Positions 52,838 to 63,866 of a stretch of DNA of 64,000 bases are shown here, piece after piece. Positions within the stretch are counted from its first letter, which is position 1, and each line of letters starts with the position of its first letter. The stretch lies in NCBI GenBank assembly GCA_023266055.1, contig JAHFRW010000002.1, positions 63,069 to 127,068 on the forward strand, read 5' to 3'. A program made the translations under genes and the position numbers. The notes beneath the pieces were generated by a model, which was not told the DNA's origin, did no database searches, and saw only the letters and a program-made list of their open reading frames with translations. The DNA is from Gammaproteobacteria bacterium (GTDB lineage Bacteria; Pseudomonadota; Gammaproteobacteria; Ga0077554; Ga007554).

Positions 52838-53539
52838 TTGGGAGGCATTCGTGAGCCACAGGAAAAGTGTAGCGTGACAGAAAAATATCCTGAGAAAGTG
52901 ATTAATACCCCGGAGCGTAGCAATGTATCGGGTCGCTCCAGCAGTAGCAGTTTTACACGTGAAGGCAGTCTTGGCCGGCAGAGTGGACGTCGGCGCCGTA
53001 TGAGTCAACGGCTGCTCCTGGCAATTGGTCTTGGGCTGGCCTTGGCGGTGCTTATTATTGAAAGTATCTTGTCGGGTACGCGCATCATTAATTTAAGCAA
53101 GGAAAATAACGTGTTACGCAGTGAACTGCTTGATGCGAAGGCTGAGTTGAGCAGGTTGTTGCCGGAATTAAAGCAGGCGCGCCGCGATTTGAAGGGAATG
53201 ATACAGGAGCGCATGCCGCACCTTCGTGTCCTTGAGCCTGATAAAGTGTTGACGGTGAACGATGGTTATGTAAAGAACATCATGTTTTCCGTACTCAAGG
53301 TTAATGCCGAAAAAAAGTACGAATATAAGCTGGTCATGGAAAATAAAACCCAGTTTTTAGTGCGGCCCCAGGTTCAGATTTTCGTTTTCAACAGCCACGG
53401 GGTGCAGATCGGAATGGCGGAAACCAATGATCGTTTAGAGTTGATACCAGGTGAAAGCCGTTCGCGATCTTCCGATATCCGGCTTTTTATCAAGGATGAG
53501 CCGCATTATTTTTTCATTCATATCGCCAAGGAATCGTAA
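52838..53539 (+). CDS. Single-TM coiled-coil hypothetical protein
   Basis: Basic N-terminus, TM RLLLAIGLGLALAVLIIESIL, coiled coil, beta-rich C-terminus. Confidence 0.6.
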   Translation: MGGIREPQEKCSVTEKYPEKVINTPERSNVSGRSSSSSFTREGSLGRQSGRRRRMSQRLLLAIGLGLALAVLIIESILSGTRIINLSKENNVLRSELLDAKAELSRLLPELKQARRDLKGMIQERMPHLRVLEPDKVLTVNDGYVKNIMFSVLKVNAEKKYEYKLVMENKTQFLVRPQVQIFVFNSHGVQIGMAETNDRLELIPGESRSRSSDIRLFIKDEPHYFFIHIAKES

Positions 53540-53770
53540 AGACCGACAAGCGGCCTCTATGGTTTTTTGTGTCAGCAAGACTTCAGCAGTCGGTGTGTTC
53601 CTGTTTTTGTAAAACTGCGTAAAATTTGGTAAAATGATGGTTTTTCAGTGCCTAATGTCTGGGTGTCGGGGGCGAGTGCTGCCAACACGTTGCCGCAATA
53701 CCGTTTTTAATTAAGATTTTGATATTGTTTATTTTTTATAGGTGTGCGAAGGTGATTTCTTGCAGTGCAG

Positions 53771-54313
53771 ATGGATGTGGTGGTGGGTCGCAATGACGCG
53801 GCAGACTTGCATATGAATTGGGTTGATATTTCCATCTTTGTCATCATCAGTCTTTCAGTGCTGGTGGGTGTGGTGCGCGGTTTTGTTCGTGAGGCGTTGT
53901 CGTTATTGGTGTGGGCGCTGGCTTTCTGGGTTGCGCTGGAGTACACGCCAAAACTTGCGGGTCTTTTTGCCGATACCATAACGGCATCTTCACCACGACT
54001 TGTAATATCCTTTGCCGTTCTTTTTTTAGCGACCCTTATTCTGGGTGGGGTCACTGGCTATATTATTAACAAGCTGGTGCGAAAAACCAGTTTAAGTAGC
54101 CTGGATCGTTCCATTGGCATGTTTTTTGGTCTGGCACGAGGTGTGGTCGTTACTGTTGTATTGGTGATGCTGATAAATGTCACGCCTCTGGCACATGCAC
54201 CGTGGTGGGATGCATCGATATTTGTCGATTACTTTCAAATATTACTGACATGGGTCGGTGATGTGTTACCGCACGGTGGTGCGCGCAGTTTTATTGAAAG
54301 AGTCAAGGGCTAG
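53771..54313 (+). CDS. cvpA: CvpA family protein
   Basis: DISIFVIISLSVLVGVVRGFVREALSLLVWALAFW; precedes purF. Confidence 0.92.
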   Translation: MDVVVGRNDAADLHMNWVDISIFVIISLSVLVGVVRGFVREALSLLVWALAFWVALEYTPKLAGLFADTITASSPRLVISFAVLFLATLILGGVTGYIINKLVRKTSLSSLDRSIGMFFGLARGVVVTVVLVMLINVTPLAHAPWWDASIFVDYFQILLTWVGDVLPHGGARSFIERVKG

Positions 54314-54355
54314 TGGTTTTGGAATTATTCTGACTCATAACGGTAGGTAACTCTC

Positions 54356-55873
54356 ATGTGTGCCATTATTGGTATCATCGCTGGCAGCAGCGTTAATCAG
54401 TCCCTGTATGATGGACTTACCGTACTACAACATCGCGGCCAGGATGCCGCGGGTATCGTTACCTGCGATGCTACAGGCAAGTTTTATTTGCGCAAGGATA
54501 ATGGCCTGGTGCGCGATGTGTTCCGCTCCCGTCATATGATGAATTTACGCGGTAATATGGGTATTGGGCATACACGTTACCCAACCGCAGGGCGTTCCAG
54601 CTCTGCTGAGGCGCAACCTTTTTATGTCAATTCACCGTTTGGCATCGCGCTTGCGCATAATGGCAACCTTACCAATGCCGCGCAGCTCAAACAGGAAATC
54701 TTTATTGAAGATCGTCGCCACATCAATACCGACTCTGATACGGAAATTCTCCTCAACATTTTTGCACATGAATTGCAGGCACAGGGTAAACTCAAAATAA
54801 GTGAGCGTGACATCTTCAATGCAGTAGCAGGCGTGCATCGTCGTTGTCGTGGCAGTTATGCTGTCGTGGTGCTGATTGTCGGTTACGGGATTGTCGGTTT
54901 TCGTGACCCTTATGGCATACGCCCGGTGGTATTTGGCAAACGCGATGCGGATACCGGTACGGAATATATGATTGCCTCTGAAAGTGTTGCGCTGGATTCC
55001 CTGGGGTTTGCACGGATTCGCGATATTGCGCCCGGCGAGGCCGTTGCCATTGATATGCAGGGTACGCTGCATACCCAGCAATGTGCGGATAATGCGGTGT
55101 ATAACCCCTGTATTTTTGAGTACGTCTATCTCGCGCGTCCCGATTCGATTATTGATGATGTATCAGTATATAAGGCACGCTTGCGCATGGGCGATAAACT
55201 CGCTGACAAAATTCTACGCGAATGGCCGGATCATGACATTGACGTAGTGATCCCCATCCCCGATACCAGTCGTACGTCGGCGCTGCAACTTGCCAATCGT
55301 CTTGATGTGAAATACCGTGAAGGATTTATTAAAAATCGTTACATTGGCCGTACTTTCATCATGCCTGGGCAGAAGCAGCGTAAAAAATCCGTTCGCCAAA
55401 AGCTGAATCCGATTGCGCTTGAGTTCAGGCGTAAAAATGTGTTGCTGGTTGATGATTCAATTGTACGCGGCACTACCTCCGAACAAATCATTCAAATGGC
55501 GCGTGAAGCGGGTGCCCGCAAGGTTTATTTTGCTTCTGCCTCACCGCCGGTACGTTACCCTAACGTTTATGGTATCGATATGCCTACGGCTGCTGAATTG
55601 ATCGCTCACGGCAGAAGCGACGCTGAAGTTGCAACAGCCATCGGCGCGGATCGTTTGGTGTTTCAGGATCTTGCCGATCTGATTGAGTCTGTGCGTAAAG
55701 GGAACTCGCGGCTGGAGCGTTTCGACACATCGGTATTTACCGGAGAATACGTGACGGGTGATGTGACTCAGGACTATCTCGACCATCTTGACCAGCGTCG
55801 TAATGATTTGAATAAAGTGGCAGAAATGCGCAACGCTGAAGCGTCGATGATTGATTTGTATAATGCTACCTGA
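54356..55873 (+). CDS. purF: Amidophosphoribosyltransferase
   Basis: [10 protein letters not shown]...[27 protein letters not shown]. Confidence 0.97.
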   Translation: MCAIIGIIAGSSVNQSLYDGLTVLQHRGQDAAGIVTCDATGKFYLRKDNGLVRDVFRSRHMMNLRGNMGIGHTRYPTAGRSSSAEAQPFYVNSPFGIALAHNGNLTNAAQLKQEIFIEDRRHINTDSDTEILLNIFAHELQAQGKLKISERDIFNAVAGVHRRCRGSYAVVVLIVGYGIVGFRDPYGIRPVVFGKRDADTGTEYMIASESVALDSLGFARIRDIAPGEAVAIDMQGTLHTQQCADNAVYNPCIFEYVYLARPDSIIDDVSVYKARLRMGDKLADKILREWPDHDIDVVIPIPDTSRTSALQLANRLDVKYREGFIKNRYIGRTFIMPGQKQRKKSVRQKLNPIALEFRRKNVLLVDDSIVRGTTSEQIIQMAREAGARKVYFASASPPVRYPNVYGIDMPTAAELIAHGRSDAEVATAIGADRLVFQDLADLIESVRKGNSRLERFDTSVFTGEYVTGDVTQDYLDHLDQRRNDLNKVAEMRNAEASMIDLYNAT

Positions 55874-55911
55874 GCGCAGGCCATGTATTATCTGCGCCCT
55901 ATGGTTTTTTT
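55874..55911 (+). terminator. Terminator-like hairpin after purF
   Basis: gcgcag...ctgcgc followed after a short spacer by T7. Confidence 0.5.
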
Positions 55912-55946
55912 GACAAAGGGCCGATTATGTGTGTAATATAATGCTG

Positions 55947-55999
55947 TTGCGCCGATTTGATTCAGCTTGCGGGCGCGTAATAAATGCAGCTAAAGAGGG
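55947..55999 (+). promoter_or_regulatory. SAM-II riboswitch aptamer upstream of metZ
   Basis: TTGCGCCGATTTGATTCAGCTTGCGGGCGCGTAATAAATGCAGCTAAAGAGGG closely parallels the SAM-II pattern (P1 gcgcc/ggcgc, then gATAAATGyAGCTAAAxAGGG); T7 tract about 30 nt downstream. Confidence 0.85.
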
Positions 56000-56098
56000 C
56001 AACCTGCTTTGACAAATGCTGCGAGCGGGTTTTTTTATGCCTGAAATTCGGTATTTTAACCCTCTGATATTCAGACAGGTTTAGAAAGGAATAGTGCT

Positions 56099-57301
56099 AT
56101 GCCACATGAGTTTGACGAATACGGTTTTGATACATTGGCAGTGCGTGCTGGTCAGGTGCGTACCAATGAATGCGAGCAATCCGAGCCGATTTTTACCACT
56201 GCTAGCTATATTTTTGGCAGTGCTGCCGAAGCGGCCGCGCGTTTTTCGGGGAACTCGCCGGGTAATATTTATTCACGTTTTACCAATCCCACCGTGCGTA
56301 ACTTTGAACAACGTCTTGCGGCGCTGGAAGGGGGCGAGCGTTGTGTTGCGACGGCTTCCGGCATGGCGGCGATTACCACCACCTGCATGGGCTTGTTGAA
56401 GGCCGGGGATCATCTTGTCGCATCACGCAGCGTATTTGGCCCTACCGTACTGTTGTTCAGTAATATTCTGGCGCGTTTTGGTATTGAGACCACGTTTGTG
56501 TCTCTGGCTGATGTGTCGGCGTGGGAGCAGGCGATACGCCCCAATACCAAATTACTATTTCTTGAAACACCTTCGAATCCGTTAATGGAGCTTGGCGATA
56601 TCACTGCCGTGGCTGCGGTTGCGCATCGCCATGGCTGTCTGTTGGCGGTAGACAATTGTTTTTGTACTCCGGCTTTGCAAAAGCCTCTGGCGTTGGGCGC
56701 AGATATTGTCGTGCATTCAGCAACCAAATTTATTGATGGACAGGGGCGTTGTATAGGAGGTGCCATTGTGGGCAGCGAGACGGTAGTGGGAGGGGGCATT
56801 TATAATTTCCTGCGCACGGCCGGGCCGAGTATGAGCCCATTTAATGCCTGGGTGTTTTTAAAGGGGCTGGAAACTTTGCGTCTGCGCATGCAGGCGCATT
56901 GCGCCAGCGCCCTTTATCTGGCGCAATGGCTGGAGCAGCAGCCTGTCGTGGCCAGGGTAAACTATCCGGGGCTTGTGTCGCATCCGCAACATGCGTTGGC
57001 AGCACGTCAGCAATCAGGGTTTGGTGGAGTATTGTCTTTTGAGGTGAAAGGTGGGCGCGATGCTGCGTGGGCATTGATTGATGCCACCCGAATGATATCC
57101 ATCACTGCTAACCTGGGCGACAGCAAGAGCACCATTACTCACCCGGCAACGACCACGCATGGTCGTATCACCGCCGAAGCCCGTGTACAGTCCGGGATTA
57201 CCGAGGGATTGGTGCGTGTGGCCGTGGGACTGGAAGAGGTGGTTGATTTGCAGGCTGATTTGCAGCGCGGTTTGAACGCGGCAGCGCATCTGAAGTCATA
57301 A
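56099..57301 (+). CDS. metZ: O-succinylhomoserine sulfhydrylase
   Basis: Cys/Met metabolism PLP family; YSRFTNPTVRNFEQRLAALEG, VHSATKFIDGQGR; follows purF. Confidence 0.92.
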   Translation: MPHEFDEYGFDTLAVRAGQVRTNECEQSEPIFTTASYIFGSAAEAAARFSGNSPGNIYSRFTNPTVRNFEQRLAALEGGERCVATASGMAAITTTCMGLLKAGDHLVASRSVFGPTVLLFSNILARFGIETTFVSLADVSAWEQAIRPNTKLLFLETPSNPLMELGDITAVAAVAHRHGCLLAVDNCFCTPALQKPLALGADIVVHSATKFIDGQGRCIGGAIVGSETVVGGGIYNFLRTAGPSMSPFNAWVFLKGLETLRLRMQAHCASALYLAQWLEQQPVVARVNYPGLVSHPQHALAARQQSGFGGVLSFEVKGGRDAAWALIDATRMISITANLGDSKSTITHPATTTHGRITAEARVQSGITEGLVRVAVGLEEVVDLQADLQRGLNAAAHLKS

Positions 57302-57343
57302 TGCGCTACAATGGATGATTAACGGTTCGACAAAGGTGGAATT

Positions 57344-57964
57344 GTGTCATCGCTGAACAGAAAGTCATCCATTACATTATATTCACGTGGCGTATGCGCA
57401 TTTTCGCATCGTGTGCGCCTGGCGCTGGCCGAGAAAAACATTGCTGCCGAAATTATTGATGTAGGTGACGATCATTTACCGGAAGATCTGCTGGATCTGA
57501 ACCCTTATAATACTCTGCCAACCATGGTTGAGCGTGATCTGGTGTTGTATAGCTCAAACATCATTATGGAATATGTTGAGGAGCGTTATCCGCACCCGCC
57601 ATTGATGCCTGTGGATCCGATGGCACGAGCACGTACCCGCACCTACCTGTATCGCATGGATCATGATTGGTATAGCCTGCTGGGTGATCTTCAGGGTGAT
57701 GATGCCGGGAAAGCGGACAGTGCACGCAGGACGATACGTGATGGCTTAACCCTGCTGGCCCCGGTATTTGCCCAGAAATCCTTTTTTATGAGTAGCGAGA
57801 TATCCCTGGTGGATTGCAGTCTGGCGGCATTGTTGTGGCGTTTGCCCGTGTTTGGTATTGAATTGCCTGCTCAGGCCAAATCATTATTACAATACGCAGA
57901 CCGCATGTTTGCCCGCGAAGGGTTTCGCGCCAGCCTGTCATTTGCCGAGCGCTCCATGAGATAA
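57344..57964 (+). CDS. sspA: Stringent starvation protein A
   Basis: GST-like fold (LYSRGVCAFSHRVRLALAEKNI), followed by sspB. Confidence 0.94.
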   Translation: MSSLNRKSSITLYSRGVCAFSHRVRLALAEKNIAAEIIDVGDDHLPEDLLDLNPYNTLPTMVERDLVLYSSNIIMEYVEERYPHPPLMPVDPMARARTRTYLYRMDHDWYSLLGDLQGDDAGKADSARRTIRDGLTLLAPVFAQKSFFMSSEISLVDCSLAALLWRLPVFGIELPAQAKSLLQYADRMFAREGFRASLSFAERSMR

Positions 57965-57968
57965 ACTG

Positions 57969-58358
57969 ATGAATTCGAGCCGACCTTATTTAATTCGTGG
58001 TATTTATGAGTGGATTGTCGATAACGGCTGTACACCGTATCTTCTGGTGGATACACAATCTCCTGAAGTGGTCGTGCCGATGCAGTTTATTGAAAATTCC
58101 AGAATCATTTTGAACATTGCACCGATGGCGGTACAGGCGCTTGCCTTGGGTAACGACGCGGTTAGTTTTAGCGCACGTTTTGGCGGTACGCCGATGAATG
58201 TTGTGGTGCCAGTGAGCGCCGTGCTGGCAGTGTATGCCAGGGAGAATGGTAAAGGCATGGTGTTTAGTGAAGATGATGGTGGTGATCACCCGACAGGGAA
58301 TTCGCCTGTGCCTACATCCGAAAAGTCACGCCGCCCGACATTAACGGTAGTCAAGTAA
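57969..58358 (+). CDS. sspB: ClpXP adaptor protein SspB
   Basis: RPYLIRGIYEWIVDNGCTPYLLVD, downstream of sspA. Confidence 0.94.
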   Translation: MNSSRPYLIRGIYEWIVDNGCTPYLLVDTQSPEVVVPMQFIENSRIILNIAPMAVQALALGNDAVSFSARFGGTPMNVVVPVSAVLAVYARENGKGMVFSEDDGGDHPTGNSPVPTSEKSRRPTLTVVK

Positions 58359-58364
58359 GCCCGG

Positions 58365-58562
58365 CTATTTTCTGCCGCGTCGCCGCTGAATCACATCCCA
58401 TGCCATGGCGCCTATGACAAGTGCGCCAATACTCACTGCAATGCCCATGACAAGGTATTCGGTTTCCTCGCTGACCAGACCACCAATCATCATATGCACT
58501 ACATATGACCACAATACCATTGAGCTGATGGCGATAAATCCATAAATCAAAATTTCTTTCAT
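58365..58562 (-). CDS. Small two-TM hypothetical protein (65 aa)
   Basis: Two hydrophobic stretches; preceded by a purine-rich RBS region. Confidence 0.5.
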   Translation of the reverse strand: MKEILIYGFIAISSMVLWSYVVHMMIGGLVSEETEYLVMGIAVSIGALVIGAMAWDVIQRRRGRK

Positions 58563-58638
58563 GCTGAAACTCTCTTAAAGTGGTCACACACGGTGTTTAT
58601 ATATCATAACAAGACGTATACATATTTTTGTGAGTCCA

Positions 58639-59985
58639 TTATAAGACTTTGATAAATACCTTTGATTTGCGTTGATAGTTATACAGATGCTGGCGCTGTA
58701 CGGGTAAATCTTCGATTTTAGCGGGGCTGAAGCCGCGTTCACGAAACCAGTGTGTCGCATGTGTGGTGAGTGCAAACAGATGACCTATGCCCTGCTGTTT
58801 GGCGTGGTGTTCAAGCGCATTTAACAACGCTTCGCCCCGGCCACCATCGCGGTAGGCCGGATGTACGGCCAGACAGGCCAGTTCACCCACACTTTCTTTT
58901 TTAAAAGGGTAGAGTGCCGCGCAGGCGGTGATCATGCCATCCCGTTCCATTACCATGAAATAGTCAATCTCGGTTTCAAGGCGCTCACGTGAGCGGCGCA
59001 CCAGCGCTCCCTCGGTCTCCAGCGGTTCAATCAACCCTAAAATCCCTCCCACATCGTCAATGGTGGCCTTGCGCATGTTTTCATACTGATCGGCAGTGAT
59101 AAGCGTGCCAATGCCATCCCGTGTAAATAGCTCCAGCAGCAACGCGCCATCAATGTGACGATCTATCAGGTGCGCCCGCCGTACGCCCTGGCGGCAGGCT
59201 TGCACGGCATGCATCACATACTGTGCTATTTCCCGGTGCGCTTTGTTGCTTTCATTGTCAATGGGCGCTCGTTGAGCGGCAAGCCATTGCTCGGCTTCTC
59301 CAAGAGTGAGTTGCCGCATCAGATCCTTGTCGGCATCGAACAATCCGCGATCTTCTACCAGGCACAATAATTTGTCCGCATTCAGGGCGATGGCAGTGGC
59401 GGTTGCTACCTCCAGCGCCGTCAGGTTAAATGTCTCACCCGTAGGTGAATAACCCAGGGGTGAAAGCAGCACAATTGCGCCATCATCGAGGCGTTGTTTA
59501 ATGGCTTCCGCGTCAACACGGCGCACTTCACCCGTATAGCAATAGTCAATGCCATCGCGGATGCCGACGGGTTTGGCGGTGACGAAATTGCCCGACGCCA
59601 CACGAATGCCCGCACCTGCCATGGGTGAGTTCGCCAAGCCCATGGACAGAAGCGCCTCGATTTCTATGCGTAATGTACCGACGGCTTCTTTCACTACGGT
59701 CAGCGCTGCGTCGTCGGTAATACGTAATTCCTTCACATAGTGAATGGCAGCATTACGTTCCGTCAGTCGTTGCTCAATCTGTGGGCGTGCGCCATGCGCC
59801 AGTACCAGACGTGCGCCCAGGCTATTGAGCAGGGCAATGTCATGTATCAGATGGGCAAACTGGTCATCCGCCACGGCTTCTCCGCTGAACATGATGACAA
59901 ACGTGCGGCCACGAAAGGCATTGATGTAGGGCGACGAACTGCGGAACCAGGTAACGAATTGTGCTTCGTCAAATATGTTGGGCAC
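58639..59985 (-). CDS. argA: Amino-acid N-acetyltransferase (N-acetylglutamate synthase)
   Basis: N-terminal amino-acid kinase-like domain plus C-terminal GNAT (CLAVHPAYRDGGRGEALLNALE). Confidence 0.95.
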   Translation of the reverse strand: MPNIFDEAQFVTWFRSSSPYINAFRGRTFVIMFSGEAVADDQFAHLIHDIALLNSLGARLVLAHGARPQIEQRLTERNAAIHYVKELRITDDAALTVVKEAVGTLRIEIEALLSMGLANSPMAGAGIRVASGNFVTAKPVGIRDGIDYCYTGEVRRVDAEAIKQRLDDGAIVLLSPLGYSPTGETFNLTALEVATATAIALNADKLLCLVEDRGLFDADKDLMRQLTLGEAEQWLAAQRAPIDNESNKAHREIAQYVMHAVQACRQGVRRAHLIDRHIDGALLLELFTRDGIGTLITADQYENMRKATIDDVGGILGLIEPLETEGALVRRSRERLETEIDYFMVMERDGMITACAALYPFKKESVGELACLAVHPAYRDGGRGEALLNALEHHAKQQGIGHLFALTTHATHWFRERGFSPAKIEDLPVQRQHLYNYQRKSKVFIKVL

Positions 59986-60290
59986 GGGTTTTTACTGCCT
60001 TATCTAAAGTGAGTGAGCATCAAGGGTTCAGTGGGCACAACTAACCCGCTGATTTTGGACTATTAAGCCTAGTCGTGGCAACCCATCTCTGGTATTGGTG
60101 GCTTGGTTGGTCTTGTTGACGGGTAATTCCATTACATTTTAAGTGGGTTATATGATTGAAAAGATGAGTTTTTCAGTCAAAAATATTTGTTTTAGGGCTT
60201 GTCAGATACCCCACTATTTTGCTATGGTTTTTTGGCCGAACGTAGATTTGGTTTTTGATAAACAAACGCGACCGAGAGAGGAGATGTTTT

Positions 60291-60413
60291 GTGAATAAAT
60301 TAAAAGATGCATGCCAGAATGACTGGTTGATTGTGATGTACATTGCCGTTGTGATTTTTAGCTTATTGGCACTGGGCATGAAGGGGTTGGCTCATTATCC
60401 ATTGGGGCACTAA
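60291..60413 (+). CDS. 40-aa single-TM protein (GTG start), not in ORF track
   Basis: VNKLKDACQNDWLIVMYIAVVIFSLLALGMKGLAHYPLGH*; upstream GAGAGAGGAG RBS; paralogous to 60661-60783. Confidence 0.65.
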   Translation: MNKLKDACQNDWLIVMYIAVVIFSLLALGMKGLAHYPLGH

Positions 60414-60439
60414 AAGCACCGGGAGCCCCGTTTGTAATT

Positions 60440-60477
60440 AAAAAAAGGATCGAGGAGACTGCTTCGATCCTTTTTTT
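60440..60477. terminator. Rho-independent terminator between the two small membrane-protein genes
   Basis: aaaaaaaggatcga-loop-tcgatccttttttt. Confidence 0.85.
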
Positions 60478-60660
60478 ACGCCTGTTATTTTTCCTGCCCC
60501 TGCCTGATCAATGCTGCTGTGCACAATCCCTTGGTAATAAAGCGGTTAAAAGATCTTGAAGTTTACATGGTTATTATGTATAAAGAAGCGGATATGGCCA
60601 CATTTTATTTGTGGTTAATATCCTACTTAACCCGTCAACATTTATATCAAGGAGCTCGCC

Positions 60661-60783
60661 ATGAATAACCATAAACCGCATACCAACGATGATTATATTG
60701 TGCCTGTTGTCATAGCCGCTGTTGTTTTCTTTTTACTATGGATGGGGATGAATGTATTGGCTCATTATCCGGTGGGCCAATAA
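60661..60783 (+). CDS. 40-aa single-TM protein, paralogue, not in ORF track
   Basis: MNNHKPHTNDDYIVPVVIAAVVFFLLWMGMNVLAHYPVGQ*; AAGGAG RBS at about -10. Confidence 0.7.
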   Translation: MNNHKPHTNDDYIVPVVIAAVVFFLLWMGMNVLAHYPVGQ

Positions 60784-60827
60784 TAATGTAATGTTGATAT
60801 CCGGTACGGGCATGCTCCCGGCGTTAT

Positions 60828-61715
60828 TTACCAGAGCGGCTGTTCGGCATCGCTGGATTCACTCTCTCTCGGGTTATCACTCAGGGAGTGGGGAAATAAT
60901 ATTTCCTGCTCCCCTTTTTTTACAGGATCAGGAAAAGAGGGAGCCATTTCGCGCTGTTTTTCAAGATTCCTGAAATCCCACAGGCGTTTGTCCATCAATT
61001 GGCTGGGTTGTACGCGGCCCAGTGCGTGGAGCATATTGCTGGGAATTTTGGGGTTTTCCCTGGCGAGATCCTGCACCAGTCTTTTCGTACGTTGACGCGC
61101 CAGATTTTCCTGGGAGCCGCATAAATTACAGGGGATGATCGGAAATTCCCGTTCCTTGGCGTATTCGATGATATCTTTTTCCTGACAATAGGCGAGTGGC
61201 CGTACCACGATATGGCGTTTATTGTCGGTGAGCAATTTGGGTGGCATGGAGCGTATTTCACCGTTGTACATGATGGACATCAGCAGGCTATGAATCATGT
61301 CGTCGCGATGATGTCCGAGCGCGATTTTGGTATGGCCATGGGTCTCGGCATATTTGTAAATATTGCCGCGTCGTAACCGTGAACAGAGTGAGCAATAGGT
61401 GCCACCTTCCACTGTTTTATCAATCACGATGGAGTAGGTGTCTTTCTTTAGAATTTCATAGGGAATTTTCTGATGTTCCAGCCAGCCGCGCATGTGGCTG
61501 TCATTCCAGCCGGGTTGTGATTGGTCGAGTGTGAAGGCAAAAATCTCGAATTTGTTGTTGGAGTGCATGCGTAACAGACGCAATATCGACAACAGGGTAT
61601 AGGAGTCCTTGCCTCCCGACAGGCATACCATGACTCGGTCACCCGTCTGGATCATATTGTAGTCGGCAATGGCTTTGCCGACATAATGCAATAACTTCTT
61701 TTCTACTTTAGACAA
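60828..61715 (-). CDS. ttcA: tRNA 2-thiocytidine biosynthesis protein TtcA
   Basis: [15 protein letters not shown]-loop; [18 protein letters not shown]. Confidence 0.95.
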   Translation of the reverse strand: MSKVEKKLLHYVGKAIADYNMIQTGDRVMVCLSGGKDSYTLLSILRLLRMHSNNKFEIFAFTLDQSQPGWNDSHMRGWLEHQKIPYEILKKDTYSIVIDKTVEGGTYCSLCSRLRRGNIYKYAETHGHTKIALGHHRDDMIHSLLMSIMYNGEIRSMPPKLLTDNKRHIVVRPLAYCQEKDIIEYAKEREFPIIPCNLCGSQENLARQRTKRLVQDLARENPKIPSNMLHALGRVQPSQLMDKRLWDFRNLEKQREMAPSFPDPVKKGEQEILFPHSLSDNPRESESSDAEQPLW

Positions 61716-63249
61716 CAGACTTCCCCTGTAATGGTTTGCGTGTATAGCGGTGTTTTACGCCCGCCGGAAAATATGTGGTATCACCCGCCGCTAATAAGGT
61801 AACGTCAGGATGTTGATATTCGGCAGGTACATAATGGGTAAATTCACTGTTCAGGCGTAATAATTGGGTGTGTATCGACGTCGCAATTACATCGCGTTTT
61901 TCAGGTGAGCTATTTACATTCGGCAGCAATTCTACCGTCACGTGCAGCCGTTTGTTCTGGTCCGCCTGTTCTTTTACTTCAAGCACAAATTTACCTGTTA
62001 CCCACTCTGTAATCACGGGTTGCTCCAGTCCCACCGTAATATTTTCCGGATAGATGTTTGCGCCGAAATACGACACTGTGAAATCCGCGCGACCAAAGAG
62101 ATACACAAAGGGCAGGGCGTAATCATCGTGTTGTAACGACGCTGTATTCGTTTCATCGGAGAGCGGATTACCCGGCCATTCCCGTACAAGATTCAGCATC
62201 GTTTCGTAAGGAATAATCCCACCCTGGTCGGCGATATGATAGCGCACCAACGGCACGCCATTATCTCCCGTAACGACCAGCGTGCCTTCATGCACTTCAA
62301 AAAAACGGCTGAGGGGATCATACTGCAATAATGTGGGCAGGCGCGACTCACCAAACAATGCCCGCGCCGCTGCCGGGGTGCGCGCAAAAAAGCGTCGCAA
62401 CGTAATGCTTAAAGGTGTTTCATTGCCCAGGACGCCAGCATCTGCTGTACCGTACAGTGATGCCGTGTCATGGGCGGGAGTATGCGCTCCGCCCCGTTCA
62501 CATACCAGGCTGCGCCACTCCTCGCTGAACACCTCGCCCGCGTATATCATTTTTATGGAATAATCGGACCACGCAATGCCTTGAGCGATGCCGGTGTCAA
62601 TCACATCCTTAATGAAGGGTGGATAACCGATCAATACTGTTTGCTCAAAGTGCGGTGCAAGTTCGGTGACCGCGCGATAGATTTCCGCCTTGTTGTTGCC
62701 CGGCGTTACCACGCTCAGCGCATAGCCTTTTTGGGCCAGATAGCGGCAGCAGGTTGCGGTATACATGCCGCCTACCCAGGTGCCCAATGCAAAACAGATC
62801 ACCGCCAGTGTGCTGCGCTGGGTGTTGCCGGGCGCCGCATGGAAACTGCTGAATACCTGCTCAAAGCGTGCCGCAACATCCAGTTCGTGAGTCAGGGCGC
62901 GTGGCCAGAACAAAGGTGTGCCGGTGGATCCCGACGACACTGCCACCATCTCACACTCTGCCAGCCGTCCGTGACGGCAGCGGGGGGGCAGGGGATAGGC
63001 GCGCATGTAATTGGCTTTTGTCATCAGAGGTAGCGCTTGAAAAGCGGCGAAATCCTGAATTCCGGCAGCATCAATGCCCTGTTTTTGCAGGAAATCCCGG
63101 TAAGCGGGCACCTCGGTTGCGGCCGCATGAAAAAGTGCCAGGACATGCGCCTCCGCAGAGATCGTCCGATGGCGCGACAGGGTAGTTGCCAGTGGACGCT
63201 CGAAAAAGGTTTGCAGGGCGGTTTGCGTGGATTGCGCAAGGTCAGGCAT
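61708..63249 (-). CDS. Phenylacetate-CoA ligase-like (PaaK-family) adenylate-forming enzyme
   Basis: [40 protein letters not shown]. Confidence 0.82.
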   Translation of the reverse strand: MPDLAQSTQTALQTFFERPLATTLSRHRTISAEAHVLALFHAAATEVPAYRDFLQKQGIDAAGIQDFAAFQALPLMTKANYMRAYPLPPRCRHGRLAECEMVAVSSGSTGTPLFWPRALTHELDVAARFEQVFSSFHAAPGNTQRSTLAVICFALGTWVGGMYTATCCRYLAQKGYALSVVTPGNNKAEIYRAVTELAPHFEQTVLIGYPPFIKDVIDTGIAQGIAWSDYSIKMIYAGEVFSEEWRSLVCERGGAHTPAHDTASLYGTADAGVLGNETPLSITLRRFFARTPAAARALFGESRLPTLLQYDPLSRFFEVHEGTLVVTGDNGVPLVRYHIADQGGIIPYETMLNLVREWPGNPLSDETNTASLQHDDYALPFVYLFGRADFTVSYFGANIYPENITVGLEQPVITEWVTGKFVLEVKEQADQNKRLHVTVELLPNVNSSPEKRDVIATSIHTQLLRLNSEFTHYVPAEYQHPDVTLLAAGDTTYFPAGVKHRYTRKPLQGKSVV

Positions 63250-63302
63250 GGATTAATCCCATCTTTGTTGAACCCCTATCATAATGGTTTTCCTCAAGGT
63301 TG

Positions 63303-63331
63303 TTGACACATTCTGTTAAGCAAATCATAAT
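63303..63331 (+). promoter_or_regulatory. Sigma70 promoter of the tRNA-tuf operon
   Basis: TTGACA-N17-CATAAT, about 20 bp before tRNA-Tyr. Confidence 0.75.
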
Positions 63332-63350
63332 AGCCGACTTATATCCTTGT

Positions 63351-63435
<85 letters not shown>

Positions 63436-63467
63436 CCGGTCTGGAACAATGTAGGAGTTATGCTAGG

Positions 63468-63541
63468 GCGGGTGTAGTTCAATGGTAGAACTTCAGCCTT
63501 CCAAGCTGATAGCGTGGGTTCGATTCCCATCACCCGCTCCA
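63468..63541 (+). tRNA. tRNA-Gly (UCC)
   Basis: 74-nt cloverleaf gcgggtg...cacccgctcca, anticodon TCC. Confidence 0.97.
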
Positions 63542-63611
63542 TTATATATATGCTCTATTAAGTACATATATATGTTTGGCAGGGTGGTTGTTTGCAAAAT
63601 TAGGGAGCGCT

Positions 63612-63687
<76 letters not shown>

Positions 63688-63866
63688 TAAACTTGAAGGA
63701 GCCCCTAGGTTCTCCGGATTGTTGGTAGTGTAGTTCAGGTCGGTAGGAATTTCTGAAAAGGTTCATTAATTATCCACGAGCAGGGATGAAAAACGAACAT
63801 TTTCAGAGGCTCTTGGTGTTTTTGCTTAAGATGTAAGCTAAGTCTGTTTGTGTAGAAATAATTTAA

